NCBI RefSeq assembly: GCF_027247405.1
Contig: NZ_CP097463.1
Coordinates: 1,178,001 to 1,242,000 of the forward strand
Source: Jatrophihabitans cynanchi
GTDB taxonomy: Bacteria > Actinomycetota > Actinomycetes > Mycobacteriales > Jatrophihabitantaceae
Length of the DNA: 64,000 bases
Reading direction: 5' to 3'
In this document: positions 53,932-63,549 of the stretch, one piece after another
Layout of the letters: each line of letters opens with the position of its first letter
Position numbering within the stretch: the stretch's first letter is position 1
Translations under genes and position numbers: made by a program
The notes under the pieces: generated by a model
What the model was told of the DNA's origin: nothing
Databases searched by the model: none
Seen by the model: only the letters and a program-made list of their open reading frames with translations

Positions 53932-55127
53932 GCATCGTCGCCACCGCCGGTCTCGACGCGGGCGAGCGGCGGATCGCCGCCCGGCACCTGATGTCGTCAC
54001 CGATCCTGACCGCCGCGCGACAGCCGGGCGAGCTCGACCTCGTCCGCCGGCACGCCTCCGCGCTCAAGTCGATGTTCGCCACCCAGCTCGGCTACGCGCT
54101 CGTCGTCGAGTCCAGCTTCGCCCGGCTGGTCAAGGCGCCACTACCCGCATCCGCCCCGGTGCGCCCGGCCCGCCGCCCCACTGACGGCGCCGCGTTCACG
54201 CCGAACACCTACGTCCACCTCGCCCTTGTGTGCGCGGCGCTGCTCGCGCCCGGCGTCGGCGAGCAAATCCTGATCTCGGCCCTCGTCGACCAGATCCGCG
54301 CCGACGCCGCCGAACAGGCGATCACGATCACCGACGGGCTCAGCGACCGCCGCCAGCTGGTCACCACACTGAGCCTGCTCGCCGGCTGGGGCGCGATCAG
54401 CGAGACCGACGGGTCGCTCACCGCCTGGGGCGAGCGGCGCGAGGACGAAGCGCTGCTCACCGTCAACCGCGCGCTGCTCCTTCACCTGCTGCCCCATCGA
54501 CTGCACGAGTACGACGAGCCCGACGCCACCTGGACGCGGCCCGAGCTCGACAACCCGCGGCGGCGGTTGAGGCGGCGCCTCGTCGAGAGCCCCGCGGTCT
54601 TCCGGGCCGAGCTGCCGGCCGACGAGCTGGATGTCCTTTCCCGCGAGCGGCACGACCTGGCCAAGCACCTGGACGAGAACTTCGGGCTCGTGCTCGAGGT
54701 GCGGGCCGAGGGAGCGCTGGCCTACGACCCGGCCGGTGGGCTCACCGACGTCGACTTCCCCGGCAGCGGCAGCGCGAAGCAGGCCGCGCTGCTGCTGCTC
54801 GACGAACTTGTCGTCGCGCTGCAGCCGACTGCGGAGTCGACGGTGACGATTGGCGATCAGGTGCTGCCGGGGGTGATGGCGCCGTGGCCGCAGGTCGACG
54901 CCGTTCTCGCCGGCCTGACCTCCCGCTACCGCACGATGTGGAAGAACGCCTACGTCGAGTCCGGCGACGTGCTCCGTGCCGACGCCGTCGAGCTGCTGAC
55001 GTCGCTGCGGCTCGCGGCGGGCACCGACGACGGGTTGGCGATCTTCCCGTTCGCCGCGCGCTACCAACCCCAGGTCACGACCCGTCCGGCCGTGCAGGGA
55101 TCGCTGTTCGAGGGAGATCCGCCATGA
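53928..55127 (+). CDS. jetB: Wadjet component JetB (DUF2398/TIGR02678)
   Basis: A 399-residue protein of the DUF2398 family, containing the typical YVHLALVCAALL and REPRGLPGR-region equivalents in a helical, winged-helix-rich chain. JetB is the KITE-like subunit binding the kleisin. ATG at 53928 overlaps jetA's stop and its own stop overlaps jetC (ATGA). Confidence 0.9.
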   Translation: MSIVATAGLDAGERRIAARHLMSSPILTAARQPGELDLVRRHASALKSMFATQLGYALVVESSFARLVKAPLPASAPVRPARRPTDGAAFTPNTYVHLALVCAALLAPGVGEQILISALVDQIRADAAEQAITITDGLSDRRQLVTTLSLLAGWGAISETDGSLTAWGERREDEALLTVNRALLLHLLPHRLHEYDEPDATWTRPELDNPRRRLRRRLVESPAVFRAELPADELDVLSRERHDLAKHLDENFGLVLEVRAEGALAYDPAGGLTDVDFPGSGSAKQAALLLLDELVVALQPTAESTVTIGDQVLPGVMAPWPQVDAVLAGLTSRYRTMWKNAYVESGDVLRADAVELLTSLRLAAGTDDGLAIFPFAARYQPQVTTRPAVQGSLFEGDPP

Positions 55128-58100
55128 CCCGGCCCGCCGCCCCGCGCCGCTTCGACGAGCGCTGGCGCCTGTCCCGCGCCGGCATCGTCAACGTGTGGCA
55201 CTACCTCGACAACGAGTTCGACGTCAGTGGCGGGCGGATGATCCTGCGCGGGACGAACGGATCCGGAAAGTCCCGCGCGCTGGAGATGCTGCTCCCGTTC
55301 CTGCTCGACGCCGACCGCCGCAAGATGGACGCCACCGGCGCCGCCCGGGTCAACCTGGACGAGCTGATGCGCACCGGGGCCCGCGAGCAGGCGAACCGGA
55401 CCGGGTACCTCTGGCTCGAGCTCGCCCGCCCCGGTGAGTACCTGACGGTCGGCGCGTTGGTTCGGCACAGCCGGTCCGCGAGCAGCACGAAGGTCTGGTA
55501 CTTCACGACGCCGCTGCGCGTGGGTGACGAGCTGGCCCTGCTCTCCGACACGCGCGAACCGCTGTCCCGCGATGCGCTGACCGAGCTGGTCGGGGTCGAG
55601 CGAATCACCGACTCGGCGGCCGTGCATCGCGATCGCGTCCGGGTCGAGGTGTTCGGCCTCGACGGCGACACCGGGCGGGACCGCTACGACGGGCTGCTGC
55701 AGCTGCTACACACGCTGCGGGCACCGGACGTAGGCAACCGGATCGACGAGGGGCGGCTGCCGCAGATCCTGGTCGACTCGCTGCCCCCGCTGCACGAGCA
55801 GGCGCTGACCCGGGCCGGCGAGCAGCTCGACGGCCTCACCGAGACCCGCGCGGCGCAGGAACGCCTGGAGCAGTCCGCGGCCCAGGTCTCGTCCTTCCTG
55901 GCGGTGTACGAACGCTATGCCGCGGCGACGTTGCGGGCCACCGCCCACGAAGCGGTCGCGGCAGCCGATGCCGTCGTCGCGGCCGAACGCGCAGCGGCCG
56001 ACCGGGCCCGTCAGGTCGCCGCCCTTGACGCTAAGTACGGGCAGTTGCAGTCGCGCGAACAGGAACTGTCCGAAGGGCTCGCCGAGCTCGACCACGCCCT
56101 CCGCGCGATCGAAGCCCGGGAGATCTTCAAGACGGCCGACGACCTCGTCCAGCGGGATCGCGCCGTCGCGGCACTCGCTCGATCAGCCGATCAAGCTCTG
56201 GCCGGCGCCGAGCGGGAGCGGGCCAACCATCGCCGCACCGTCGACGATGCCGAGCAGGCGCTGGCTGAGGTGCGGCAGGCCGCAGCCGACGCGGCGACCG
56301 TCCTCGCGTCCACCCGCGAGGCCGTGCAGGACGCTCGCCTGCCGGCCGGCCGACTGCCCGACGACGTCCGGGCGGTCGATCGGCCATCGGCCGCCGCGTC
56401 CGTCGTGCTGCGGGTGACTCGTGACGGCGAGGCGCAGGCAATCGCCCGCCCGTTCGCCGCGCACGTCGACGTCGTCCCGGCCGACCTCGACGAAGCCCGG
56501 CAGGCGGCCGAGTCGGCCCGCTCCGGCGCAACCGACCGGCAAGGCCTCGCCGGACGGCGCTTAGCCGAAGCCCGGCGGCTGGCCAAGACCGAGGAAGCGA
56601 TCGCGCGGCTCGCGGCCGAGGCGGATCGGCTCGCCAACGCCGCCGAGCTCGACGCGCAGGCCGCCGACGACCGCGCCACCGAGCGGGACGCCATCGCCGC
56701 CGAACTCGCCCACGCCTGGCGAGCGTGGACCAGCGACCCCACCGCCGCCGAGCTGCTCGGCCCGATCAACTGGGTCGAGCACCCGCTGATCGGTGCGTTG
56801 CTGCTCGACGCCAACGCCCTGGCCGGCCACCGCACCGACCCCCTCGATGACCTCGACGAGGTCGCCGAGGCCGCCGCCCGCCCGGCGCGAGCAGCGGTCG
56901 ATGCCGAACGGGCGCGGCTCGCCACCGAAGAGAGCAACGACCGTGACCGGGAGCAGACCCTGCAGGCCGAGCGGGCCGAGCTCGCCGCCGCACACGACCC
57001 GCTTCCGACCGACCCGCCCTGGCTCACCCCGGACCGTCCGGGTGAGCCGCTGTGGCGCTGCATCGACTTCGGCCCCGACGTGCCGGCTGCGGCGCAGGCA
57101 GGTCTCGAGGGCGCGCTGCTCGCGTCCGGGCTGTTGACTGCAGTGATCACGGCCGACGGTGCCGTCCGCGCGGCTGACGGCGAACTGCTGGTCAGCGCCG
57201 GCTCGGCGCGCGCGGCGCGTCCGCTGAGCACAATCCTCCGCCCCGACTCCGCCGCCACGCTCCCCGCCGCGACGATCTCAGCCGTCCTGTCCAGCATCGG
57301 CGTCGACGACCCCGCCGCCGCAACCTCGGTATCGACCGACGGCAGCTGGCGCAACGGACCGCTGCGCGGCCGGCACCGCGTCGACCGCGCACGCCACATC
57401 GGCGCGGCCGCCCGGGCGGCCCATCGGCAGGAGCGGATCGCGGCGATCGACGGCGACCTGACCGTTCTGGTCGACCTCGCCGGCCGGCGCGCACGGCGGC
57501 GGACGGAGCTCAACGAGACCGACCGACGCCTCGCGGACCTCGTACGCGCCGCGCCGCGAAGTTCGCGGCTCTACGCCGCCCGCCGCCTGGCCACCGACGC
57601 AGTGAGCCGGGCCGAACGCAGCAGCGCCGAGGCCTCGCGGGCCGCCGCCGCGGCCCGCGAGGCTCGCGCGTCCTGGGTCGCGCAGGTCGACGCGCACCGC
57701 AGCGTCTGCCTGCACCACGACCTGCCGGTCGAGGCCGACGCGCTTCAGCAGGCCGTGGATGCCGCCCGCCACGCAGCCGAGCGCAGCGCGCAGCTCATTC
57801 GCGAGCTCACCCGGCTCGCCGAAGCAGTGACGCGACACGACGCCCGGCTCGCGCGCGCCGACGCGGCCGCCGGCGTGCGCGACGATGCCGAGCGCGACGC
57901 GGACGATCGGTGGGCCGAGTGGCACGCCGCGGCCAGCGAGCTCGCTGCCCAGCATCAAGCGCTCGACCTCTCGATCGAGCAGGCCCGCGACGAGCTCGAG
58001 CGCACGCAGCGGGCCCGGGACACGACCGAGGCCGATCACCGCGCCGCGCTCAAGGCGGTGGCCGACATCGGCCCGCAGCTCGGTGAGGCACGCATGGCCG

Positions 58101-59251
58101 CGGAGAATGCATCCGCACACGTCCTCGCCGAGGTCGAGCAGCTGGTCTCCGCAGCGCACCGATTGACTCGGCGGATCGCGCTGCCCGGGCTGGCCGCGGC
58201 CGCGACCACCGGACGGCTCGCCGGCATCGTCCACCCCGAGCAGGTGGACGAGGTCCGCGCCGGAGCGGTCGCTGTCCTGGACGCCGTCGCCGAGCCCCGC
58301 CAACCCGCGTCCGCGTCTCGGGTCTTCGACGCCTTCCGCGAGTTCGACCGTGAGGTGTCCGGCCAGCTCGACGCCCGGCACTGGCTCGACGACGACGTGC
58401 ACCTGGTCGAGATCGCCGGCGCCGGCGACGAACACACCCTGGCCGGCGCCGCCCGCCTGCTGGCAGCGCGAGTCGAGCAGGGCCGCGCCGCGCTCAGCGA
58501 GCGCGAACGCGAGGTGTTCACCCGCTTCGTCCTCGGCGGGGTCGCCGAGGAACTCCGGCGTCGCGTCAACCAGGCCGGCCAGCTCATTGCCGCGATGAAC
58601 ACCAGCCTGGGCGGGATCACCACCACCAACGGCATCGGCGTCAAACTCGGCTGGGGGCTGCGCGAGGAGCACGCGGCGCTCGGCCGGGTGCTCGAACTGG
58701 TCGCCACCTCCGACGCCGTCCGATCCGAGGCCCAGAACGCCGAGCTGACCGAGTTGCTGCGCAAGCGCGTCGAACTGCACTACGCCGCGGACCCGAGCAG
58801 CGGCTACGCCAGCCATCTTGCGGCGGCTCTCGACTACCGCACCTGGCACGAGGTGAGCGTGACGATCCTGGGACCGGACGCCGGCCAGCAGCGGCGACTG
58901 TCCCGGCGAGCCAAGCTCTCCCAGGGTGAGACCCGGTTCGTCTCCTACGTCACGCTGTTCGCTGCCGCCGACGGCTACCTGACCAGCCTTGGCGACGACA
59001 GCCGGGCGTTGCGGTTGATCCTGCTCGACGACGCGTTCGCGAAGGTCGACGACACCACCGTCGCCGAGCTCATGGGTCTGTTGGTCACGCTCGATCTGGA
59101 CTTCGTGATGACCGGCCACGCGCTGTGGGGCTGCTTCCCGCAGGTTCCCGCGCTCGACGTGTACGAGGTCCGGCGCAGCGACGGCAGCTCGGCGGTGACC
59201 ACGCACGTGCACTGGGACGGCCGCAACCGCCACCTGCGCAGCACGGCATGA
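55124..59251 (+). CDS. jetC: Wadjet SMC-like ATPase JetC (TIGR02680)
   Basis: A 1375-residue SMC/Rad50-like motor. Walker A GTNGSGKS is at residues 43-50. The ABC signature is LSQGE at about 1265-1269, and Walker B LILLDDAF lies at about 1298-1305, with a switch His in MTGHALWG. Between them about 1,000 residues of Ala/Arg/Glu-rich coiled coil form the arms, with a hinge-like break around the GINWVEHPLIGALLLDANAL area. It would extrude DNA loops until JetD cleaves. ATG at 55124 overlaps jetB; the much longer upstream frame is only open by GC bias. Confidence 0.94.
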   Translation: MTRPAAPRRFDERWRLSRAGIVNVWHYLDNEFDVSGGRMILRGTNGSGKSRALEMLLPFLLDADRRKMDATGAARVNLDELMRTGAREQANRTGYLWLELARPGEYLTVGALVRHSRSASSTKVWYFTTPLRVGDELALLSDTREPLSRDALTELVGVERITDSAAVHRDRVRVEVFGLDGDTGRDRYDGLLQLLHTLRAPDVGNRIDEGRLPQILVDSLPPLHEQALTRAGEQLDGLTETRAAQERLEQSAAQVSSFLAVYERYAAATLRATAHEAVAAADAVVAAERAAADRARQVAALDAKYGQLQSREQELSEGLAELDHALRAIEAREIFKTADDLVQRDRAVAALARSADQALAGAERERANHRRTVDDAEQALAEVRQAAADAATVLASTREAVQDARLPAGRLPDDVRAVDRPSAAASVVLRVTRDGEAQAIARPFAAHVDVVPADLDEARQAAESARSGATDRQGLAGRRLAEARRLAKTEEAIARLAAEADRLANAAELDAQAADDRATERDAIAAELAHAWRAWTSDPTAAELLGPINWVEHPLIGALLLDANALAGHRTDPLDDLDEVAEAAARPARAAVDAERARLATEESNDRDREQTLQAERAELAAAHDPLPTDPPWLTPDRPGEPLWRCIDFGPDVPAAAQAGLEGALLASGLLTAVITADGAVRAADGELLVSAGSARAARPLSTILRPDSAATLPAATISAVLSSIGVDDPAAATSVSTDGSWRNGPLRGRHRVDRARHIGAAARAAHRQERIAAIDGDLTVLVDLAGRRARRRTELNETDRRLADLVRAAPRSSRLYAARRLATDAVSRAERSSAEASRAAAAAREARASWVAQVDAHRSVCLHHDLPVEADALQQAVDAARHAAERSAQLIRELTRLAEAVTRHDARLARADAAAGVRDDAERDADDRWAEWHAAASELAAQHQALDLSIEQARDELERTQRARDTTEADHRAALKAVADIGPQLGEARMAAENASAHVLAEVEQLVSAAHRLTRRIALPGLAAAATTGRLAGIVHPEQVDEVRAGAVAVLDAVAEPRQPASASRVFDAFREFDREVSGQLDARHWLDDDVHLVEIAGAGDEHTLAGAARLLAARVEQGRAALSEREREVFTRFVLGGVAEELRRRVNQAGQLIAAMNTSLGGITTTNGIGVKLGWGLREEHAALGRVLELVATSDAVRSEAQNAELTELLRKRVELHYAADPSSGYASHLAAALDYRTWHEVSVTILGPDAGQQRRLSRRAKLSQGETRFVSYVTLFAAADGYLTSLGDDSRALRLILLDDAFAKVDDTTVAELMGLLVTLDLDFVMTGHALWGCFPQVPALDVYEVRRSDGSSAVTTHVHWDGRNRHLRSTA

Positions 59252-60489
59252 CGGCGCTGCCGCCTCCGCTGCACGACCACCTGGCCGCGCCGTCGCTCGC
59301 GCCGATGTGGACGGTCCTGCGGGAGCGGCTGGAACGGACTGGGCACGCAATCCGGGGCGCGATCGTCACCGACCTCGATGAGGACGGCGCCGACCGGCTC
59401 GGCGGCCTCCTCGGCCGCAACCTTCAACGCGGAACCTTCCGGGTGCAGCTCGCGGATCTCGACGTGGCCCTGCGCTCCAGCGCCGCCGGGCGCGGGCTCG
59501 TCGCGGTCGTCGCCGAGCTGACCGGCGGGGCGCTGCGCGATCGACTGGCCGAGCGCGCACAATCGCAGGCCGGCCGCGAGCAGCTCTGGGCCCACCTCGA
59601 CGCACTGCTCGTCGCCGCCGGGCTGGCCGATCAGGACTGGGTGGCGCCGTGGACGGACTGGCTGCACCGCGGCGGCGTGCTGACCCGGTTGTCGGCGCCG
59701 GCCGCGGAACCCGCGCTGTCCATGGCGGTGCGGGTGATCGCTGCAGTCCTGTCCGGGGGCGGTGTGTCGCGCGGCCTGGCCGCGCTCGCGACCGAACACA
59801 CCGGCACAGCGCATGGCCTCGACGACGGAACCCCGGCCGGGACGCTCGCACTGCGGGGCCTGGCGTTCGCCGTGCAGGCGCCGGCTCCCGCTTCGGCCGC
59901 CGAGCGCCGCGCTCTGTGGCAGCGCGTCGGCGTCAGCACCGACGAGATCTCCGGGACAGTCCTCGTCTGGGCACTCCGTCCGCCCGGCACCGATCGCTGG
60001 TCGGCGATGATGCGCGAGCGTGCCGAGCTCGGGCTGGTCACGCATCTCACCGTCCACGAGCTTGAGCGCGCACCGACGCTGACTGCACCCGGCGAGGTCA
60101 TGCACGCCTGCGAGAACCCGCAAGTGCTGCAGCAACTGTCGGCGGCGGGGGTCGACCGGCCCGTGATCTGCACCTCCGGCAACCCCGCCGCTGCCGGCTC
60201 GCTGCTCCTCGACCGCTTATCCGTGCGCTACCACGGCGACTTCGACTGGCCAGGCATCGCCATCGCCCGGCGAATTATCCTGCGCGGCGCGACACCGTGG
60301 CGCCTCGGAAGCGACGACTACCTCGAAGCGGCGGCGCGGATACCGGAAGACCATCGACTCGCGCTCACCGGTCGCCCTGAGACGACGCCGTGGGATGAGC
60401 GCCTGCAGTCCGTCATGATGGCAACCGACGTCGCCGTCCATGAGGAAGCGATCGTCGACGTACTGCTGGCCGATCTCGGGGCCACGTGA
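59248..60489 (+). CDS. jetD: Wadjet nuclease subunit JetD (DUF2399/TIGR02679)
   Basis: A 413-residue TOPRIM-type nuclease subunit. The C-terminal domain (DUF2399) carries the TOPRIM Glu in HACENPQVL (Glu289) and the acidic pair in YHGDFDWPG (Asp331, Asp333). The N-terminal half is the arm that contacts DNA and JetC (DUF3323-like). All catalytic acids are present, so the system should be able to cut. The start overlaps the jetC stop (ATGA). Confidence 0.92.
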   Translation: MTALPPPLHDHLAAPSLAPMWTVLRERLERTGHAIRGAIVTDLDEDGADRLGGLLGRNLQRGTFRVQLADLDVALRSSAAGRGLVAVVAELTGGALRDRLAERAQSQAGREQLWAHLDALLVAAGLADQDWVAPWTDWLHRGGVLTRLSAPAAEPALSMAVRVIAAVLSGGGVSRGLAALATEHTGTAHGLDDGTPAGTLALRGLAFAVQAPAPASAAERRALWQRVGVSTDEISGTVLVWALRPPGTDRWSAMMRERAELGLVTHLTVHELERAPTLTAPGEVMHACENPQVLQQLSAAGVDRPVICTSGNPAAAGSLLLDRLSVRYHGDFDWPGIAIARRIILRGATPWRLGSDDYLEAAARIPEDHRLALTGRPETTPWDERLQSVMMATDVAVHEEAIVDVLLADLGAT

Positions 60490-60958
60490 GTCCTGCGGCC
60501 GGCACGCAGCGCGTTGCTGTTCAGCACTGGCCTATCCCCCACGCGGCCGGTTCCTCGGTGCGACATCGTCTGCGCACAGCCAGCCATTCCTCGGGCGCAC
60601 ATCTCAGGACACGTTTGCCCGGCGAACAGATGAGCGCGAGGTAGACGACGCGCGGGCACGTATTGCCTTGGAGCGACCCGTGTCGCAACATCAGACAATC
60701 AAGGCCGCATCTGCGACCACCACATGTCCCGAAACGACAGTCGGTGAGTGCTGAAGCCCGGCGAGGGCCGCTGCTTTCCATGGACGTCCGCAGAAGTCCG
60801 CGTCCAACCTGCCAGGCGACTGTTCGATTATCCGCATGCGTCCGTCGACGTCCAATATGCCTACACCATAAGGGATTGCGGACAAATATCGAACAGCGCG
60901 AACAACCGCGAACGAAGCGAATAGCTACCAAGTTGGCTACAGATGATCATGAAGGTCG
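60490..60958. other. Intergenic stretch between jetD and the DUF2075 gene
   Basis: About 470 bases separate two converging genes. GC content and third-position bias are lower than in flanking genes and the only open frames are short, without ribosome sites. I see no terminator hairpin of note. It may be recombination debris. Confidence 0.45.
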
Positions 60959-62686
60959 CTAATCGATCGGCTGAGGGAAGAGAGGGCGCAGATGATCGCG
61001 TAGGGCGGGGTCGCAGACGTAGATGTACGTGCCTCGGATGCCACGGGTAAGCAGCACCGCGTAGATGTTTGTGACAAACTGCAGCAGGTCGCTGTCGTCG
61101 TAGCTGATACCGAGGATGCGGTTGTTCTCCGTGCCCTTCTTGTCGAAGTAGGAGCTGCGGTTGAAGACCAGGCCACCGTTGCGTGAATCGAACCGCAGGT
61201 CATTGCCGATGATTACGCCGGCGTAGTTGAGGTCGTAGCCCTGGATCGTGTGGATGGAGCCGACTTCATCGACGGATGTCGCCGAGCTCACCCAATCGAC
61301 GGCAGACCGGTTCCACTGGAGCCGGACGCCAGCGATCTCGATGTCGTGAGCAGACGGGTCACGCTTACTCCGCCACGGCCAGGCATAGCCCGCCAGCAGA
61401 CGAGCCAAACCGTCCTGTTGCTCGCGGCGGCGCAAAGCTCTCTGCATGGCCGCGAAGTCATCGAAGAAGCGAAGGTCGTATCCCGGGAACTCTTGGGGCG
61501 CGGGCGCGCAGCCGGTCAGTAGCGCTCTGATGTAGCCGACGTAGTCGGCGCCTGCCTGCACGCGCATCTGTGACGTAAGTACGTACATCCGATGTTGCTC
61601 GTCGGCCGGGCGGACGAGGCTGTCCAGGGCTGCTACCGGAACGTCGGCCGGCCGGACTCTTTGGGCCGCATCGAGGAGGAAGATCTGGTGATTGCTCTGG
61701 GTCGTTATCCAGTCCAGTTGCGTGAGGCCCGGCTCGTCCCTGCCGAAGAGGCGGTGATTGATGTCGGCGAACTTCTTGTTCTGCACCCCAGAGGGTTGAT
61801 TCGCGCGTTGGTTCAGCCGGTGCGCCTCGTCGACGATGAGTAGATCGAACTTCTCCCGGCTCTCCCCTACTTGGAAGGGCGTTAGCACCATACTTTCGTC
61901 CAACCCCGGGGTCTTTCGAAAGACCTTTTGAATCGACCTGCGCAGCGATTGCTGAGGTACCACCAGGCCGAAGCGGAAGCCCGCAAGCAACTCGGGGTAC
62001 CCCGGAACGAAGAACTCGGACAGAATTGAGTCGGTGTCCGGTGGCACTGTCGTGTCGGCCGTTCTGATGTCGCTCAGCAACTTCATGAGGAAGATCGCGA
62101 CGACCGTCTTACCTGTACCGGGATCGCCTCGGATGACGATCCGACTTCCGACGCCTGCTTCGAGATCGTCGAATAGGCCGTTCAGGATGTCTTCGATCGC
62201 GCCGGCCTGGTCGGGGGTGAGCGCCTTGAACGGCGACAGCTTGAAGAGATCAGTGTTCTGGATCTGGCGGACGGTCCGTGTGAAGATGCCCTGCTCGCGC
62301 AGTTCGTCGAAGATCGCATCGAACGTCTTCCGGTAGTCCTCGCGTCCGAAGTAGTTCGCGTTGGTGATGCCTTCGTTGCGGTTCAGCACCTCGTATTTGC
62401 CGTCGCCGGCGAGCAAGCGGATGAGGAACGATTCGAGGTCGAGGCACGCAGACTTGTTGAAGGTCTCATCGATCACGACACGGGCAGTCGTCAGACGGGC
62501 CTTCGCCGCCGTATCGAGGTGCTGGCGCATACGCGCTGTCGCGTTGAGCGACTCGCCTACGTAGATTTCGTCGCGACCGTCGAGCGTATAGACGACAGGC
62601 CAGTTGCTGTGTCGGGGGTCGAGCAGAGACCAGGTCGTAAGCTGCCCATCCCGAAGGTTCAGGCGTTCAATCCGGAAGCTCGTCAT
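60959..62686 (-). CDS. GIY-YIG nuclease-like plus DUF2075 helicase protein
   Basis: A 575-residue candidate defence protein. Residues about 28-100 resemble a GIY-YIG nuclease (VVYTL at 31-35, IYVGES at 41-46, then Arg53, His57 and Glu85). Residues about 150-575 are a superfamily-1-like DUF2075 helicase/ATPase with Walker A GDPGTGKT (187-194) and DLLIVDEAH (281-289). SIHTIQGYDLNYAGV near 490 and AVLLTRGIRGTYIYV are its C-terminal helicase motifs. Codons are less GC-biased than in neighbours, suggesting recent transfer. ATG at 62686 overlaps the MazG-like gene by 20 bases. Confidence 0.85.
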   Translation of the reverse strand: MTSFRIERLNLRDGQLTTWSLLDPRHSNWPVVYTLDGRDEIYVGESLNATARMRQHLDTAAKARLTTARVVIDETFNKSACLDLESFLIRLLAGDGKYEVLNRNEGITNANYFGREDYRKTFDAIFDELREQGIFTRTVRQIQNTDLFKLSPFKALTPDQAGAIEDILNGLFDDLEAGVGSRIVIRGDPGTGKTVVAIFLMKLLSDIRTADTTVPPDTDSILSEFFVPGYPELLAGFRFGLVVPQQSLRRSIQKVFRKTPGLDESMVLTPFQVGESREKFDLLIVDEAHRLNQRANQPSGVQNKKFADINHRLFGRDEPGLTQLDWITTQSNHQIFLLDAAQRVRPADVPVAALDSLVRPADEQHRMYVLTSQMRVQAGADYVGYIRALLTGCAPAPQEFPGYDLRFFDDFAAMQRALRRREQQDGLARLLAGYAWPWRSKRDPSAHDIEIAGVRLQWNRSAVDWVSSATSVDEVGSIHTIQGYDLNYAGVIIGNDLRFDSRNGGLVFNRSSYFDKKGTENNRILGISYDDSDLLQFVTNIYAVLLTRGIRGTYIYVCDPALRDHLRPLFPQPID

Positions 62687-62993
62687 ACTTCGTGCTCCGG
62701 CCGCGTGCCTGCTCCACCGGATACTTGGCTCGCGTGACCTCGAGCTTGTCCAGCACGATCCGGTCGACGTTCAGCCCCAGCTTGTCCGCGAGAAGATGGC
62801 CGTAGGTCAGTACGTCCGCCAGCTCGTCCCGCACTTTCTCTATGTCGGCTGACTCGCCCCATTGGAAGCATTCGAGCAGCTCCGCTGCTTCGATCACGAT
62901 GCTCTTCGCAAGGTTGGCCGGCGAGTGGAACTGGCCCCAGTCCCGCTCTGACGAGAACGCGCGGAGCGCGCCCTGAATCGAGTCGCTTTCCAC
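62667..62993 (-). CDS. MazG-like nucleotide pyrophosphohydrolase
   Basis: A 108-residue all-alpha NTP pyrophosphohydrolase. The metal motif is EAAELLECFQW followed by RDELADVLTYGHLLAD, the E-x3-E/D-x3-D arrangement of MazG/iMazG proteins. FHSPANLAKSIVIEAAELLE is the usual opening. It removes pyrophosphate from (d)NTPs or modified nucleotides. The overlap with the DUF2075 helicase gene implies a two-gene operon and a joint role, possibly nucleotide-based defence. Confidence 0.9.
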   Translation of the reverse strand: MESDSIQGALRAFSSERDWGQFHSPANLAKSIVIEAAELLECFQWGESADIEKVRDELADVLTYGHLLADKLGLNVDRIVLDKLEVTRAKYPVEQARGRSTKYDELPD

Positions 62994-63102
62994 GGTAGAA
63001 GCCTATGCGACTCCCGGCAGCCGCCGGCGGCTCCCCTGCGTGTCAGGGTGAGTTGAGGCCAGCGGCTCTTAGCAAGTCCGCTCCGGCAGGGCGAGATTCA
63101 GG

Positions 63103-63549
63103 ATGATGACCATGTCGAGTTCCGTGCTTTCTGCCCCTGTCGTCGATGATGGGTTCATGAGTGGTTCCCAGCCGCGGGCCGGTGGTCCGTCTCGGCGGAG
63201 ATCCTTTGCCCCAGCGGAGAAGTTGCAGCATCTGGCCGCCTATGACGAGGCGTGCCGGGTTGGTCAGGGCGGGGCGTATCTGCGGGAGCAGGGGCTGTAC
63301 TCGTCTCAGGTCACCGAGTGGCGCAAGCTGCGTGACGCCGGTGTGCTCGAGGGCCGTGCGGCCGGCGCGAAGGTGGGCCGGTTGAGCGCGGAGCAGGCGG
63401 AGATCGCCCGGCTGCGGGGCCAGCTGGACAAGGCGCAGCGGCGTCTGGTGCGGACCGAGGTGGCGTTGGACATCATGGGAAAAGCGCACGCGCTCTTGGA
63501 GGAGATCTCCGAGAGCGCGCAGGACGATCCGCCGTCCACGCGGCGTTGA
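63103..63549 (+). CDS. IS3-family transposase OrfA
   Basis: A 148-residue helix-turn-helix and leucine-zipper protein. RRRSFAPAEKLQHLAAYDEA, then GAYLREQGLYSSQVTEWRKL is the insertion-sequence HTH, and LSAEQAEIARLRGQLDKAQR the zipper with following VALDIMGKAHALLEE. Later starts (63112, 63157) are possible. The stop overlaps the OrfB start by one base (TGATG) in the -1 frame, as in IS3 elements, but no A-rich slippery site is visible, so coupling rather than frameshifting may operate. Confidence 0.85.
   Translation: MMTMSSSVLSAPVVDDGFMSGSQPRAGGPSRRRSFAPAEKLQHLAAYDEACRVGQGGAYLREQGLYSSQVTEWRKLRDAGVLEGRAAGAKVGRLSAEQAEIARLRGQLDKAQRRLVRTEVALDIMGKAHALLEEISESAQDDPPSTRR

Noticed and set aside
57278-59350. 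690-codon minus-strand open frame inside jetC
   Set aside because: Composition is a mirror of the coiled-coil codons; jetC on the other strand has all ATPase motifs.
60691-60885. 64-codon minus-strand frame in the jetD-DUF2075 gap
   Set aside because: It starts at TTG with no ribosome site and has weak codon bias. No family is recognisable.
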